Positions 50,397 to 51,273 of a DNA stretch of 51,273 nucleotides are shown in pieces. A program made the position numbers and the translations under genes. The first letter of the stretch is position 1. Every line of letters starts with the position of its first letter. The notes under the pieces were generated by a model that was given only the letters and a program-made list of their open reading frames with translations, was not told the DNA's origin and searched no databases. The stretch is from Thermocrinis sp. (GTDB lineage: Bacteria > Aquificota > Aquificia > Aquificales > Aquificaceae). The DNA lies in assembly GCA_028276475.1 (NCBI GenBank), contig JAPYWH010000008.1:1-51273 (forward strand). The letters run 5' to 3'.

Positions 50397-51273
50397 GCTT
50401 AAGATTGCTGGTGCCCTTGTTTGCCCTTTTACTCTATGCTTGCGGTGGTGGGGGTAATGTTGGAGGAGAAGACAGGGGAATTGTGTTAAAGCTCTCGGAG
50501 GTTTCCCAAGGTCCATACTCAAGGCTCACTTTGAGAATATCCGGCAAGGACTTTGAACCCTTGACCTACTCGAAGGAGGGACCCCTACAGCCCGGTCAAA
50601 AGGTGGTTTTTAATGTAAACGTCCCGCAGGGAAGTGAAAGGCTGATAGAGGCGACCCTTTACGACAAGGATGGAAAGCCCGTATATTATGCCTACGCGGT
50701 CTCAGACCTTGCCCCGGATGCCTATGTGGTTTTGGGGCTAAAGCCCACGGGTGGGAGTGCAGACGTCTTTGAGGGATTTTCGGACCAGATGGTAAAAATC
50801 GGTGGAAGGGTGTTTGTTCTTAGCGAAGACCTGTATTCAACCAACTGGCAGTTGGACGCCAACACGAAAGACCTTCTCCCCGGGGCATACCTTGCGTATA
50901 TAACTCCAAAGGGCGTTTTTTACGCACCCGTGGGCGAAAGGTTGGTGGTGGAAAGTTTATACACCCTAAACCTTCAGGACGCACCCGCGGATGTGGAACT
51001 CTTTGGCAGTGTGGAGGGACCAGCCCAAGGGAACCTTACCGCAAGCTCTTCAAGGGTAACCTCCGACAAAAGGGTAGTTCTTGTGGGTTTTGGAGATGGT
51101 CTTTATTATGCGGTGGGAAGTAGTCTTGAACAGCCCATAAGCCTGAGCGGTCCCACCTGCAGGAGCGGTTCCGAGCCAGACTGCGGAAGGGTAAGAGTTA
51201 GCGTGGGAGGCTTGGGCTTGGACGCCACCCAAATGCTTGCCACTTACAAAGGCATCACCTTTCCCGCGGGCAG
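50393..51273 (+). CDS. Lipoprotein of unknown function, 3' end beyond window
   Basis: An open frame of 293 codons from ATG at 50393, overlapping the protease stop by 4 bases (ATGA) and running off the right edge. The N-terminus MSLRLLVPLFALLLYAC is a lipoprotein signal with Cys17 lipidated, followed by a Gly-rich spacer. The rest is beta-rich with repeated short strands (YSRLTLRISGKDF, GAYLAYITPKGVFYAPVG, VVLVGFGDGLYYAVGS), suggesting Ig-like or propeller-like modules, and a Cys pair (GPTCRSGSEPDCG). No family recognised. As the last visible member of the sigma operon it is a candidate effector or substrate of the protease. Confidence 0.8.
   Translation, partial: MSLRLLVPLFALLLYACGGGGNVGGEDRGIVLKLSEVSQGPYSRLTLRISGKDFEPLTYSKEGPLQPGQKVVFNVNVPQGSERLIEATLYDKDGKPVYYAYAVSDLAPDAYVVLGLKPTGGSADVFEGFSDQMVKIGGRVFVLSEDLYSTNWQLDANTKDLLPGAYLAYITPKGVFYAPVGERLVVESLYTLNLQDAPADVELFGSVEGPAQGNLTASSSRVTSDKRVVLVGFGDGLYYAVGSSLEQPISLSGPTCRSGSEPDCGRVRVSVGGLGLDATQMLATYKGITFPAG

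Overview
The window looks like chromosomal DNA of a hyperthermophilic, autotrophic, motile Gram-negative bacterium, most likely Aquificaceae (Hydrogenobacter/Thermocrinis-like). This is inference from gene content. A full-length reverse gyrase (20505-23942), the archaeal-type bifunctional fructose-1,6-bisphosphate aldolase/phosphatase, a branched-polyamine synthase (BpsA), a two-domain protein disulfide oxidoreductase and a stand-alone MnmC2-type methyltransferase all point to a thermophile. Flagellar and type II secretion (T2SS) genes indicate motility and an outer membrane. No rRNA, CRISPR array, insertion sequence or prophage was seen; one tRNA gene (Leu, CAA) is present. Nearly every base is coding, and many genes overlap by 1-44 bases.

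Layout. 1-3770 (minus): a nitroreductase running off the left edge, a DUF29 protein, a molybdenum hydroxylase pair (IorA/IorB-like) and a small secreted basic protein. 3783-7952 (minus): a tRNA-headed cluster tRNA-Leu, queC, fetB-like, purL, lspA. 7971-11309: a YggS-like PLP protein, a small secreted Lys/Glu/Gln-rich protein, pdxA (minus), a protein disulfide oxidoreductase and a transaldolase-like aldolase. 11331-15216 (plus): aspS, mazG, hpt and a FliJ-like/MotE-like fusion. 15232-17187 (minus): groL and groS behind a consensus promoter. 17338-20427: a CDP-alcohol phosphatidyltransferase, an overlooked 50-residue minus-strand gene, and a tandem pair of secreted paralogues in an AT-richer stretch. 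20505-27506: reverse gyrase, then (minus) an unknown protein with FBP aldolase/phosphatase, and mnmC2 with bpsA. 27651-29895 (plus): an AbrB-like regulator, flgD and flgE. 29926-37123 (mostly minus): bioF-like, a lipoprotein lytic transglycosylase, a DnaC-like ATPase (plus), metE, an NAD-binding epimerase and a coiled-coil membrane protein. 37143-39901 (plus): an orphan DppC-like permease, pyrK, ribE and an IagB-like transglycosylase. 39903-47587: a T2SS locus split into divergent halves (gspC-D-N minus; gspE-L-M-K plus) whose last gene is a CPBP-family intramembrane protease. 47548-51273: a DsbC-like lipoprotein without CXXC (minus), then an ECF sigma factor, anti-sigma factor, S8 protease and a truncated lipoprotein gene (plus).

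How parts may work together. The most interesting connection is between the CPBP protease translationally coupled to gspK and the C-terminus of the secreted protein at 19315-20427, which ends Gly-Cys-Ser-Met-Gly-Gly, a hydrophobic segment and a basic tail. This is the architecture of Cys-containing C-terminal sorting tags (MYXO-CTERM type), whose processing enzymes are CPBP proteases and whose surface delivery depends on T2SS. The neighbouring paralogue has lost the tag through a nonsense codon. A second theme is translation: at about fifteen genes a TATAAT-like hexamer lies 1-11 bases before the start codon with no Shine-Dalgarno sequence, implying leaderless or near-leaderless mRNAs, while others (groS, bpsA, metE, fbp, the secreted proteins) have strong Shine-Dalgarno sites. 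A third is the sigma/anti-sigma/S8 protease operon, in which the anti-sigma periplasmic domain resembles the protease's own prodomain.

All calls come from reading the sequence and recalled family features; no database search was run.
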